This document shows, one piece after another, positions 7,262 through 13,224 of a stretch of DNA of 13,224 nucleotides (position 1 is the first letter of the stretch; each line of letters opens with the position of its first letter). The position numbers and the translations under genes are program-made. The DNA comes from Planktomarina sp. GTDB taxonomy: Bacteria; Pseudomonadota; Alphaproteobacteria; Rhodobacterales; Rhodobacteraceae. The stretch lies in contig JADHLF010000051.1 of assembly GCA_016780825.1 (NCBI GenBank), positions 1-13,224 on the forward strand, written 5' to 3'. The notes beneath the pieces were generated by a model that was not told the DNA's origin, searched no databases, and saw only the letters and a program-made list of their open reading frames with translations.

Positions 7262-8581
7262 TCAAAACCCATCTGTAAAAATTGACGGCTCGCGGCGCGC
7301 GGGGCAGGCTTGGACATTGCACAAGCGGCAGGTGCTGCCAATTGGCAAAGGGTGGCCAACACTTGGCTTTTCCGCACGCAGGATCAACATGGTCGAGCGC
7401 AGAACCGGCACGCTCTCAAAACTGGCGGAGGTCACGCGCTCTGCGATGGAGAAAGTGTCAAAGAGATTTTGTGCCCCCAAAGCGCCTGGTCGGCCGCTGT
7501 GCAAAATTTGATGACGCGCGGCAACACCAATCTGGGTTAGTGCACCGTAAAGCGGCCAGAGCGCGCAGGCCGAGCCAACCCGCGGCGCTTGAAAATCATC
7601 GCAAGGTTGCTTGAACAATAAGGCGCCACTGCCATCGCAAATCATCAACCCGACAGGCGGGCGGTTGGGATCTGGCGGCAGGCTGGCCAGGCGCCGAAAG
7701 ATCAAGGGCAGTGACAGCTCTGTCTGCCGTGCGATTCGCACAGGATCCAGTCCAAACTCCCCCACCAGCGCGCCCAATTCCGCCAGACGAAACATCTGCG
7801 CGTCACGCCAATATTGCTGAAAATACTCCATCCCTAAGATTTTCGCCGCCGCCGAAGCCCCTGTCAGCAGAGCATCCGCAACAGAGGCATCCCAGTCGTG
7901 CAAATCTTCAAGCTCGGCAAAATGATAGGACTGTTTTACCAAGAGGCTGTCCAGCTCATCCAGCGGTGACAGCGCATCCAGCACCCGATCCGAATCGCCA
8001 TCAAGATAATCCGCAAGAGATTGGCTGGCGGTGGCCAAGCGGATGCTGTCTTGGAACACATTGGTCTGGAACCGGCGTTGCCAATTTTGATCCATCTCTC
8101 CGGGCTCTGCCAAAATACTCGCCGTTGATCGAATGGCAGAGACGGTTGAGAGCACCTCATGCAACGCCTCAGACAGGAATGGATCATGGGCAAGGCGGTC
8201 CGACAGGCTGCTGACTGTTTGTTGCAGCGCGGTAATTTGACTCTGCTGGGCCGAAATGAGGCGCGCCCAATCTGTAAAGCGATCTGCAAAATCCTCTGTC
8301 TGTGTGAGATCAACTTCAACATCTGGCCGGGCAATGGCCGCGTCGCGCAGGCTGGTCAGGAGCCGTTTTTCGGCCCCCTGCGCCAGCGCGCCGGGCTCAA
8401 TTTCCAAAGCCGCCGCGATATTCAACAGAACTTTGCCGCCAATACGGCGCCTATTGTGCTCAATGAGGTTGAGGTAGGAGCCAGAAATTCCAGCACGCAG
8501 AGCCACCTCGGCCTGACGCAGCCCAAGCGCCACGCGCCTTTCGCGTATTCGACTGCCGGCAAAGGCGCTGCGCTCCATCAC
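7262..8581 (-). CDS. XRE-family ScfR/DUF2083-type regulator with a DHp-like insert
   Basis: A 439-aa cytoplasmic transcription factor. Residues about 10-62 are an XRE helix-turn-helix (LRQAEVALRAGISGSYLNLIE). A predicted coiled coil covers 105-130. Residues 138-195 resemble a histidine-kinase DHp hairpin, with LHEVLSTVSAIRSTASIL (His141) aligning to SHELRTPMTSIRAFSEIL of the neighbouring kinase. The C-terminal half resembles DUF2083 of short-chain fatty acyl regulators (ScfR/RamB relatives) with VGSACALWPLYG (Cys339) and GSTCRLCNVQACPARR (Cys418, 421, 426), a possible metal or ligand site. No HExxH protease motif and no HATPase_c domain are present. The start is GTG 8581 or the adjacent ATG 8578; AAGGA lies 5 or 8 nt upstream. 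It is divergent from the ABC importer and upstream of the receiver gene. It probably controls both itself and the importer (inference). Confidence 0.88.
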   Translation of the reverse strand: MMERSAFAGSRIRERRVALGLRQAEVALRAGISGSYLNLIEHNRRRIGGKVLLNIAAALEIEPGALAQGAEKRLLTSLRDAAIARPDVEVDLTQTEDFADRFTDWARLISAQQSQITALQQTVSSLSDRLAHDPFLSEALHEVLSTVSAIRSTASILAEPGEMDQNWQRRFQTNVFQDSIRLATASQSLADYLDGDSDRVLDALSPLDELDSLLVKQSYHFAELEDLHDWDASVADALLTGASAAAKILGMEYFQQYWRDAQMFRLAELGALVGEFGLDPVRIARQTELSLPLIFRRLASLPPDPNRPPVGLMICDGSGALLFKQPCDDFQAPRVGSACALWPLYGALTQIGVAARHQILHSGRPGALGAQNLFDTFSIAERVTSASFESVPVLRSTMLILRAEKPSVGHPLPIGSTCRLCNVQACPARREPSIFTDGF

Positions 8582-8628
8582 GGGATTCCTTGGCTATTTT
8601 TGCAGCGTGCTGATGCCGCCTGAACGGG

Positions 8629-8657
8629 TTTGTAAATTTATTTACAGTTTTTATCAA
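8629..8657 (-). promoter_or_regulatory. candidate promoter of the XRE/ScfR-type regulator
   Basis: On the minus strand, TTGATA (8652-8657, 5 of 6 to consensus) and TACAAA (8629-8634, 4 of 6) are spaced 17 bp apart, and the start codon lies about 48 bp downstream. The 16-bp palindrome occupies the spacer and most of the -10, the arrangement expected for negative autoregulation. This is pattern matching only. Confidence 0.45.
8631..8646. promoter_or_regulatory. 16-bp perfect palindrome, candidate operator
   Basis: TGTAAAT-TT-ATTTACA is a perfect inverted repeat with 7-bp arms. A further half-site ATTTACA recurs at 8672-8678, 32 bp from the start of the right arm, about three helical turns on the same face. 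It lies in the region shared by the XRE/ScfR-type regulator and the importer operon. The probable ligand is the divergently encoded XRE protein (inference); RamB-type relatives are reported to bind AT-rich sites with related half-sites. Confidence 0.5.
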
Positions 8658-8705
8658 GCATCCGTGCAATAATTTACAAAATATTTGAATCAAACAAGAC
8701 CAAAG

Positions 8706-8755
8706 TTGCACAACAATCCTTCAAAGAGCGAAAATAAGGCAACACTGTGAAGTGT
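8706..8755 (+). promoter_or_regulatory. candidate control region of the importer operon
   Basis: The plus-strand promoter is not obvious. The best candidate is TTGCAC (8706-8711), an 18-bp spacer and GAAAAT (8730-8735), a weak match. Just downstream, ACACT (8742-8746) and AGTGT (8751-8755) form a small inverted repeat with a 4-nt loop, either an operator half-site pair or an early leader hairpin. The remaining leader to 8813 holds GGGAGG (8802-8807), a strong ribosome site 6 nt before the ATG. I recognise no riboswitch. Confidence 0.25.
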
Positions 8756-8813
8756 GTTTTCGGGGGAACTGCATAATAAAAGCGGGCCCCTTTATTCAAT
8801 CGGGAGGACTTAA

Positions 8814-10160
8814 ATGTCTAAATCAATTATGAGCCGTCGCAACGTATTGCAGGTCGGCGCCGCTGCTGGCGCTGGCCTCGCATTGCCGACGATCCTTACC
8901 GCGGGCAGCCACTCTGGCTACCTTAACGCACCAACTGGCAGTACGGTCACTTTGGGCTTTAACGTCCCACAATCCGGACCCTACGCAGATGAGGGTGCAG
9001 ATGAATTGCGCGCCTACATGCTCGCCGTTGAGCACCTAAACGGTGGCGGCGATGGCGGCATGATGAATACGTTTTCTTCCAAAGCCCTGAAAGGCAACGG
9101 CATTTTAGGTAAGAAAGTAGAATACGTCACAGGCGATACGCAGACAAAATCTGACGCTGCGCGCGCCTCTGCGAAATCCATGATCGAAAAAGATGGTGCG
9201 ATCATGATCACCGGTGGCTCCTCTTCAGGTGTGGCTGTTGCCGTTCAAGCATTGTGCCAAGAAGCCGGCGTGATCTTTATGGCGGGTCTGACTCACTCCA
9301 ACGACACCACTGGGAAAGACAAGAAGGCCAATGGTTTCCGCCACTTCTTCAACTCCTACATGTCTGGCGCCGCCCTGGCGCCTGTGCTGGCGGCAAATTA
9401 CGGTACAGATCGTAAAGCCTATCACCTGACCGCTGACTACAACTGGGGTTACACAACCGAAGAAGCCGTGCGGTCCTCAACTGAGGCGATGGGCTGGGAA
9501 ACTGTCAACGCAGTAAGAACCCCGCTGACACAGACGGACTTCTCCTCCTACATCGCGCCAGTTCTGCAATCGGATGCAGATGTTCTCGTGTTGAACCACT
9601 ACGGCGGCAACATGGTGAATTCTTTGACGAACGCTGTTCAGTTTGGTCTCCGCGACAAAATGGTTAACAATAAGAACTTTGAGATTGTTGTTCCATTGTA
9701 CTCTCGCCTCATGGCGAAGGGCGCGGGCGCGAACGTGAAAGGCATTTTCGGCTCAACAAACTGGCACTGGTCCCTCCAAGACGAGGGCTCAAAAGCTTTC
9801 GTTAAATCCTTCGGTACGAAATACGGCTTCCCACCCTCTCAGGCGGCGCATACAACTTATGTTCAAACACTCTTGTATGCAGATGCCTGTGAACGCGCCG
9901 GAACATTCAACCCCTGTGGTGTCGTTGAGGCTCTGGAAGGTTTTGAATTCGACGGTATGGGCAATGGTAAGACATTGTACCGCGCCGAAGATCACCAGTG
10001 TTTCAAAGACGTGCTTGTTGTGAAGGGTAAAGAGAACCCAACATCTGAGTTCGATCTTCTCGAAATCGTTGAGATCACGCCTGTTGCGCAGGTGACCTAC
10101 GCACCAGATCACCCACAGGTTGCTGGCGGCTCTTTGGGTACATGTAACCCAGGCGCATAG
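8814..10160 (+). CDS. Tat-exported branched-chain-amino-acid-type ABC substrate-binding protein
   Basis: A 448-aa periplasmic binding protein of the LivJ/UrtA-like (Peripla_BP_6) class that delivers solute to the LivH/LivM-type permeases encoded next. The N-terminus carries a twin-arginine signal, SRRNVLQVGAAAGAGLALP (7-25), so it is exported folded. The mature part starts near residue 31-40 and shows VTLGFNVPQSGPYADEG (45-61), a ligand-pocket segment, and GGSSSGVAVAVQALCQE (134-150), typical of the first lobe. Five cysteines (148, 359, 368, 396, 444) are many for this class and may form disulfides. The ribosome site GGGAGG is strong, and an intrinsic terminator after the gene suggests it is made in excess of the permeases. 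The ligand could be an amino acid, amide, urea-like compound or short organic acid; the sequence does not decide. Confidence 0.93.
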   Translation: MSKSIMSRRNVLQVGAAAGAGLALPTILTAGSHSGYLNAPTGSTVTLGFNVPQSGPYADEGADELRAYMLAVEHLNGGGDGGMMNTFSSKALKGNGILGKKVEYVTGDTQTKSDAARASAKSMIEKDGAIMITGGSSSGVAVAVQALCQEAGVIFMAGLTHSNDTTGKDKKANGFRHFFNSYMSGAALAPVLAANYGTDRKAYHLTADYNWGYTTEEAVRSSTEAMGWETVNAVRTPLTQTDFSSYIAPVLQSDADVLVLNHYGGNMVNSLTNAVQFGLRDKMVNNKNFEIVVPLYSRLMAKGAGANVKGIFGSTNWHWSLQDEGSKAFVKSFGTKYGFPPSQAAHTTYVQTLLYADACERAGTFNPCGVVEALEGFEFDGMGNGKTLYRAEDHQCFKDVLVVKGKENPTSEFDLLEIVEITPVAQVTYAPDHPQVAGGSLGTCNPGA

Positions 10161-10173
10161 TCCTTCAAATATC

Positions 10174-10205
10174 TAGGGCGGAGAGTTGATCTCCGCCCTA
10201 TTTTT
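10174..10205 (+). terminator. intrinsic terminator/attenuator between binding-protein and permease genes
   Basis: TAGGGCGGAGA (10174-10184) pairs perfectly with 10190-10200 as an 11-bp GC-rich stem around a GTTGA loop, followed at once by five T's (10201-10205). It lies 13 bp after the binding-protein stop and about 45 bp before the permease start. Partial termination here would give high binding-protein mRNA and less permease and ATPase mRNA, a common arrangement in ABC importers. Confidence 0.9.
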
Positions 10206-10250
10206 CTGGCCTAATGAGGCTAAATCAATCTGTTTCGCGAGGGTAGAAAA

Positions 10251-11282
10251 GTGGACGCAGCCGTCTTACAAATTCTGAACGGTTTAGACAAAGGGTCGGC
10301 CTATGCGCTGATCGCCTTGGGTCTGACACTCATTTTTGGCACCTTGGGCGTTGTAAATTTTGCGCATGGAGCGCTGTTTATGATCGGCGCTTTTTGTGCA
10401 GTCACATTTAGTCGGTTTCTGGGCTGGAGCTACACGGTCATTGATGAGACCAAAACGGATTTCTTGGGAAACCCGGCCAAAATCGAAATACCTCATATTT
10501 ATGATATGTTTGGGCAGCAGACTGGCGATATTCTCATTGATTGGGCGGTGCCGCTATCGATACTGTTCACCATTCCAATTATGATTGCCATTGGCTTCAT
10601 CATGGAACGCGGCTTGATCAAGCATTTCTACAAACGCCCGCACGCGGATCAAATCTTGGTCACCTTCGGCTTGGCAATTGTTCTTCAGGAAGTGATCAAA
10701 TACTATTACGGAGCCAACCCAATCCCAACACCGGCGCCTGAAGTCTTCGCCGGCTCGTTCGATTTTGGTGCATTCTTTGGCGCCAAGGCCAATTCCATCA
10801 TTTATCCCTATTGGCGCCTGGTATACTTTGGCTTTGCCGCAGTGATTATCGGCGCAGTCTTTGCCTTTTTGCAATTCACCACATTCGGCATGGTCGTACG
10901 CGCCGGCATGGCAGACCGCGAGACCGTCGGGCTTTTGGGCATCAACATCGATCGCCGTTTCACGATCATGTTCGGTCTCGCCGCCGCAGTCGCCGGGCTT
11001 GCGGGTGTGATGTATACGCCGATCAATTCACCCAATTATCATATGGGCATGGATTTCTTGGTGCTGAGCTTTGTGGTTGTGGTTGTCGGCGGTATGGGCT
11101 CTCTGCCTGGGGCCGTACTCGCAGGCTTCTTGCTTGGCATTTTGGAAAGTTTCGCGTCTATGTCGGTGGTTTTGGAATTCATCCCCGGTATCAACCAGAT
11201 CATAATTTACCTGGTCGCAATTATTATTCTGCTCACACGCCCCCGCGGCTTGATGGGTCGCAAAGGCGTGATGGAGGACTAA
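10251..11282 (+). CDS. livH: LivH-like branched-chain-type ABC permease
   Basis: An inner-membrane permease subunit of 343 aa, with about 8 hydrophobic segments. GLTLIFGTLGVVNFAHGALFMIGAF (24-48) is the family's N-terminal signature, RAGMADRETVGLLGINIDR (217-235) is the cytoplasmic loop facing the ATPase, and VVVVVGGMGSLPGAVLAGFLLGI (275-297) is the conserved late segment. It is longer than usual LivH (about 290-310 aa) because of a polar insert at about residues 58-92 after the second helix, probably on the periplasmic side. The start is GTG at 10251 with GAGGG 7 nt upstream. LivM starts 4 bp after its stop. The gene name marks family only; leucine transport is not shown. Confidence 0.93.
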   Translation: MDAAVLQILNGLDKGSAYALIALGLTLIFGTLGVVNFAHGALFMIGAFCAVTFSRFLGWSYTVIDETKTDFLGNPAKIEIPHIYDMFGQQTGDILIDWAVPLSILFTIPIMIAIGFIMERGLIKHFYKRPHADQILVTFGLAIVLQEVIKYYYGANPIPTPAPEVFAGSFDFGAFFGAKANSIIYPYWRLVYFGFAAVIIGAVFAFLQFTTFGMVVRAGMADRETVGLLGINIDRRFTIMFGLAAAVAGLAGVMYTPINSPNYHMGMDFLVLSFVVVVVGGMGSLPGAVLAGFLLGILESFASMSVVLEFIPGINQIIIYLVAIIILLTRPRGLMGRKGVMED

Positions 11283-11286
11283 GCGG

Positions 11287-12498
11287 ATGTTGCAATTATC
11301 TAAAAAAGATTCGACTCTGTTGATAGCAGTGGTGGTCTTGGCCCTGTTAGCCCCAGTTCTTCTCAATCCTTTCCCGGAAACCTCCGCCTTGGCGCAGTTC
11401 AACGCGGGATATCCGGATCTGATGCAGCGTTTGGTGATATTTGGCATCTTCGCCATTGGCTTCAATATCCTCTTTGGTCTGACCGGTTATCTCAGTTTTG
11501 GACATGCCGCCTTTTTGGGCATTGGGTCCTATGCCGCGATATGGATGATGAAACTGCTGACTATGAACGTCATTCCCGCCATCATCATATCTGTTGCGGT
11601 TGCGGGCGCCTTTTCGCTTCTGGTCGGCTGGATTTGCCTGCGACGCTCAGGCATCTATTTCTCAATCCTGACCCTTGCCTTCGCGCAGATGTCTTATTCG
11701 CTCGCCTATTCGGTGCTGACACCTATCACGGGAGGTGAAACCGGATTGCAGCCAAATCTGGCCGATCCGAGGATCTTAGACAGCGCCTTGGCCGAAGGGC
11801 AAACACCACGCGCCAATCTCTTCGGGATTGACATGCGCGACACATATGAGGTGACGCTTGCAGATTGGGTTTTCACCTTTAACGCGGGCTACTACATCGC
11901 AGCCGTGATTTTGATTGCTGCCTTTTATATGTCAATCCGCATCTTCCGCTCGCCCTTTGGCATGATGCTGCGCGCGGTGAAATCAAATCAAAACCGCCTG
12001 AACTATACCGGTGTAAATGCCAAACCCTATACGCTTGCGGCATTTGTGATATCCGGGATGTATGCCGGTTTGGCCGGTGGTTTGCTGGTGGCGATGGATA
12101 CGCAGGTCGGTGCAGAAAGAATGTTTTGGACCGCCTCTGGTGAAGTCGTCTTGATGACCATCCTCGGCGGTGCGGGTACGCTCATTGGCCCTGTCTTAGG
12201 CGCAGGGTTCATTAAATATATGGAAAACATCGTCTCCAAAATAAACAAAAGCATTTTGGAGCAATGGTTTGCTGTTGTGCCAGACGGGCTCCAAGATTTT
12301 CTGATAAATATCATATACCCCTTCGTCGGCAAGGGCTGGCACCTCACACTGGGCTTGCTCTTTATGATGGTTGTTATTTTCTTGCCGGGCGGTCTGGTTG
12401 AAGGCGGTCAAAAATTGGCAAACCTCTTTGGGCGCAATAAGACCAATGATGGCCCTGACAGCGAAACGACCCCTACCGAACAAGGAAATGAAAAATGA
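11287..12498 (+). CDS. livM: LivM-like branched-chain-type ABC permease
   Basis: The second permease subunit, 403 aa. It shows FNILFGLTGYLSFGHAAFLGIGSYAA (59-84, family signature), ITGGETGLQPN (147-157), the ATPase-facing loop FRSPFGMMLRAVKSNQNRLNYTGVN (220-244) and GEVVLMTILGGAGTLIGPVLGA (285-306). A polar tail of about 23 residues (381-403) follows the last helix. A segment at about 158-192 between helices is variable in the family and probably periplasmic. GGAGG lies 9 nt before the ATG, inside the end of livH. The stop codon overlaps the next start (ATGA), so livM and livG are translationally coupled. Substrate unknown. Confidence 0.93.
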   Translation: MLQLSKKDSTLLIAVVVLALLAPVLLNPFPETSALAQFNAGYPDLMQRLVIFGIFAIGFNILFGLTGYLSFGHAAFLGIGSYAAIWMMKLLTMNVIPAIIISVAVAGAFSLLVGWICLRRSGIYFSILTLAFAQMSYSLAYSVLTPITGGETGLQPNLADPRILDSALAEGQTPRANLFGIDMRDTYEVTLADWVFTFNAGYYIAAVILIAAFYMSIRIFRSPFGMMLRAVKSNQNRLNYTGVNAKPYTLAAFVISGMYAGLAGGLLVAMDTQVGAERMFWTASGEVVLMTILGGAGTLIGPVLGAGFIKYMENIVSKINKSILEQWFAVVPDGLQDFLINIIYPFVGKGWHLTLGLLFMMVVIFLPGGLVEGGQKLANLFGRNKTNDGPDSETTPTEQGNEK

Positions 12499-13224
12499 GC
12501 ATCCTTGAAATCAAAAATGTAGGCAAGCGCTTTGGTGGCTTGCAGGCTCTGGATAAGGTCAATCTCAATGTGGCCGAAAATTCTGTCCATGCGATTATTG
12601 GACCGAATGGGGCTGGAAAATCCACCTTGCTGAACTGCCTTGTTGGAAAATTGATACCAGATACGGGATCCGTTATGTTCGATGGGCAATCCATGCTGGG
12701 CCGCAAACCACATGAGATCAACCAAATGGGGATTTCGCGCGTGTTCCAAACACCCGAAATTTTCGGCGAGCTCAGTGTTTTGGAAAATATGCTCATTCCC
12801 TGTTTCGCAAAGCGAGACGGAGCCTTTCATCTCAGTGTCATGAAAAATATGCTCTCTGATCGAGAGGTGCTTGATCGGGCGCAACATATGCTTGAAGAGA
12901 TGAATATGGCCGACAAACATGCGATGCATGCCGCCTCTCTGTCACGCGGCGACAAGCGCCGACTTGAGATCGGAATGTGTCTTGCACAAGAGCCACGGCT
13001 CTTGTTGCTGGATGAGCCAACCGCAGGGATGGCCCGCGCCGATACAAACAACACCATCGATCTTCTTAAACAGATCCGCGATACCCGCGACATCACCATT
13101 GCCATCATCGAGCATGACATGCATGTGGTCTTCTCGCTGGCGGAACGCATCACCGTTTTGGCGCAGGGCACACCTTTGGTTGAAGAAACGCCAGAAAATA
13201 TCAAAGGCCACCCGAAAGTGCGCG
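12495..13224 (+). CDS. livG: LivG-like ABC transporter ATPase, 3' end cut by window edge
   Basis: The frame is open from ATG 12495 to the last base, 243 residues; LivG proteins are about 250, so only a few codons are missing. It hydrolyses ATP on the cytoplasmic face to drive the LivH/LivM pair. Walker A is GPNGAGKST (36-44), Q-loop Q85 in VFQTPEIF, Walker B LLLLDEP (169-175) and the H-loop His207 in IEHDMHVVF. The ABC signature reads LSRGD (149-153) instead of LSGGQ, followed by KRRLEIG; relatives such as LivG and UrtD also deviate here. The start overlaps the livM stop by 4 bp (ATGA). A LivF-type second ATPase is expected downstream. Confidence 0.93.
   Translation, partial: MSILEIKNVGKRFGGLQALDKVNLNVAENSVHAIIGPNGAGKSTLLNCLVGKLIPDTGSVMFDGQSMLGRKPHEINQMGISRVFQTPEIFGELSVLENMLIPCFAKRDGAFHLSVMKNMLSDREVLDRAQHMLEEMNMADKHAMHAASLSRGDKRRLEIGMCLAQEPRLLLLDEPTAGMARADTNNTIDLLKQIRDTRDITIAIIEHDMHVVFSLAERITVLAQGTPLVEETPENIKGHPKVR

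Noticed and set aside
7200..7322. N-terminal extension of the receiver by 41 codons
   Set aside because: The receiver fold starts exactly at the ATG at 7199 after GGGAGG; the extension runs back into the preceding gene.
8705..8714. TTGCACAA element, also present at 3176-3183 and 7316-7323, as a shared regulatory site
   Set aside because: One copy lies in coding sequence and an 8-mer can recur by chance in 13 kb; the contexts share nothing else.
8759..8790. GGGG...CCCC pairing in the importer leader as a riboswitch or terminator
   Set aside because: Only four pairs over a long AT-rich loop; no conserved riboswitch core or proper T-tract stem.
12408..12929. 173-codon minus-strand open frame
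   Set aside because: Antisense to livM/livG, whose coding strand carries Walker A and other motifs; no ribosome site.

Overview
The window looks like chromosomal DNA from an alphaproteobacterium, most likely Rhodobacterales (Roseobacter group). The signs are a GapR/DUF2312 nucleoid protein, an XRE regulator of the short-chain fatty acyl regulator (ScfR) type, an SSS-type symporter fused to a histidine kinase, and a Tat-exported solute-binding protein heading a branched-chain-amino-acid-type ABC operon. GC content looks moderate by eye (not counted). No insertion sequence, phage gene or CRISPR array is visible. The taxonomic call comes from family recognition, not from a search.

Layout. 1-132: no gene, but two short tandem duplications. 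133-208 (-): tRNA-Thr(TGT) with encoded CCA. 251-1882 (-): two-domain Fe3+-type ABC permease with no binding protein or ATPase gene visible beside it. 1975-2856 (+): sulfotransferase-like protein of unknown role. 2872-3123 (-): GapR. 3235-3447 (+): small two-helix membrane protein. 3489-3926 (+): DUF442/TIGR01244 phosphatase-like or sulfurtransferase-like protein, whose 3' end overlaps the convergent kinase gene by 20 bp.

The more interesting half starts there. On the minus strand, read 8581 down to 3907, lie an XRE/ScfR-type regulator, a stand-alone CheY-like receiver, a small two-helix membrane protein (4-bp overlap with the receiver gene) and an 884-residue SSS symporter-STAC-histidine kinase (directly abutting). 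Divergent from the regulator, beyond a 232-bp AT-rich region with a perfect 16-bp palindrome, is a plus-strand operon. It encodes a Tat-exported binding protein, a strong intercistronic terminator, LivH-like and LivM-like permeases and a LivG-like ATPase cut off by the window end.

Working model (inference): the kinase senses or transports a small organic solute and signals to the receiver. The regulator controls itself and the importer from the shared intergenic region. The regulator carries an insert that resembles a histidine-kinase DHp (HisKA) hairpin with an intact H-box but no kinase ATPase domain. It could therefore be a docking or phosphotransfer partner for the receiver, which lacks an output domain. 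The ScfR family and the CrbS/CbrA-like kinase architecture both point to acetate/short-chain acyl or amino-acid metabolism, but the transported substrate cannot be read from the sequence.
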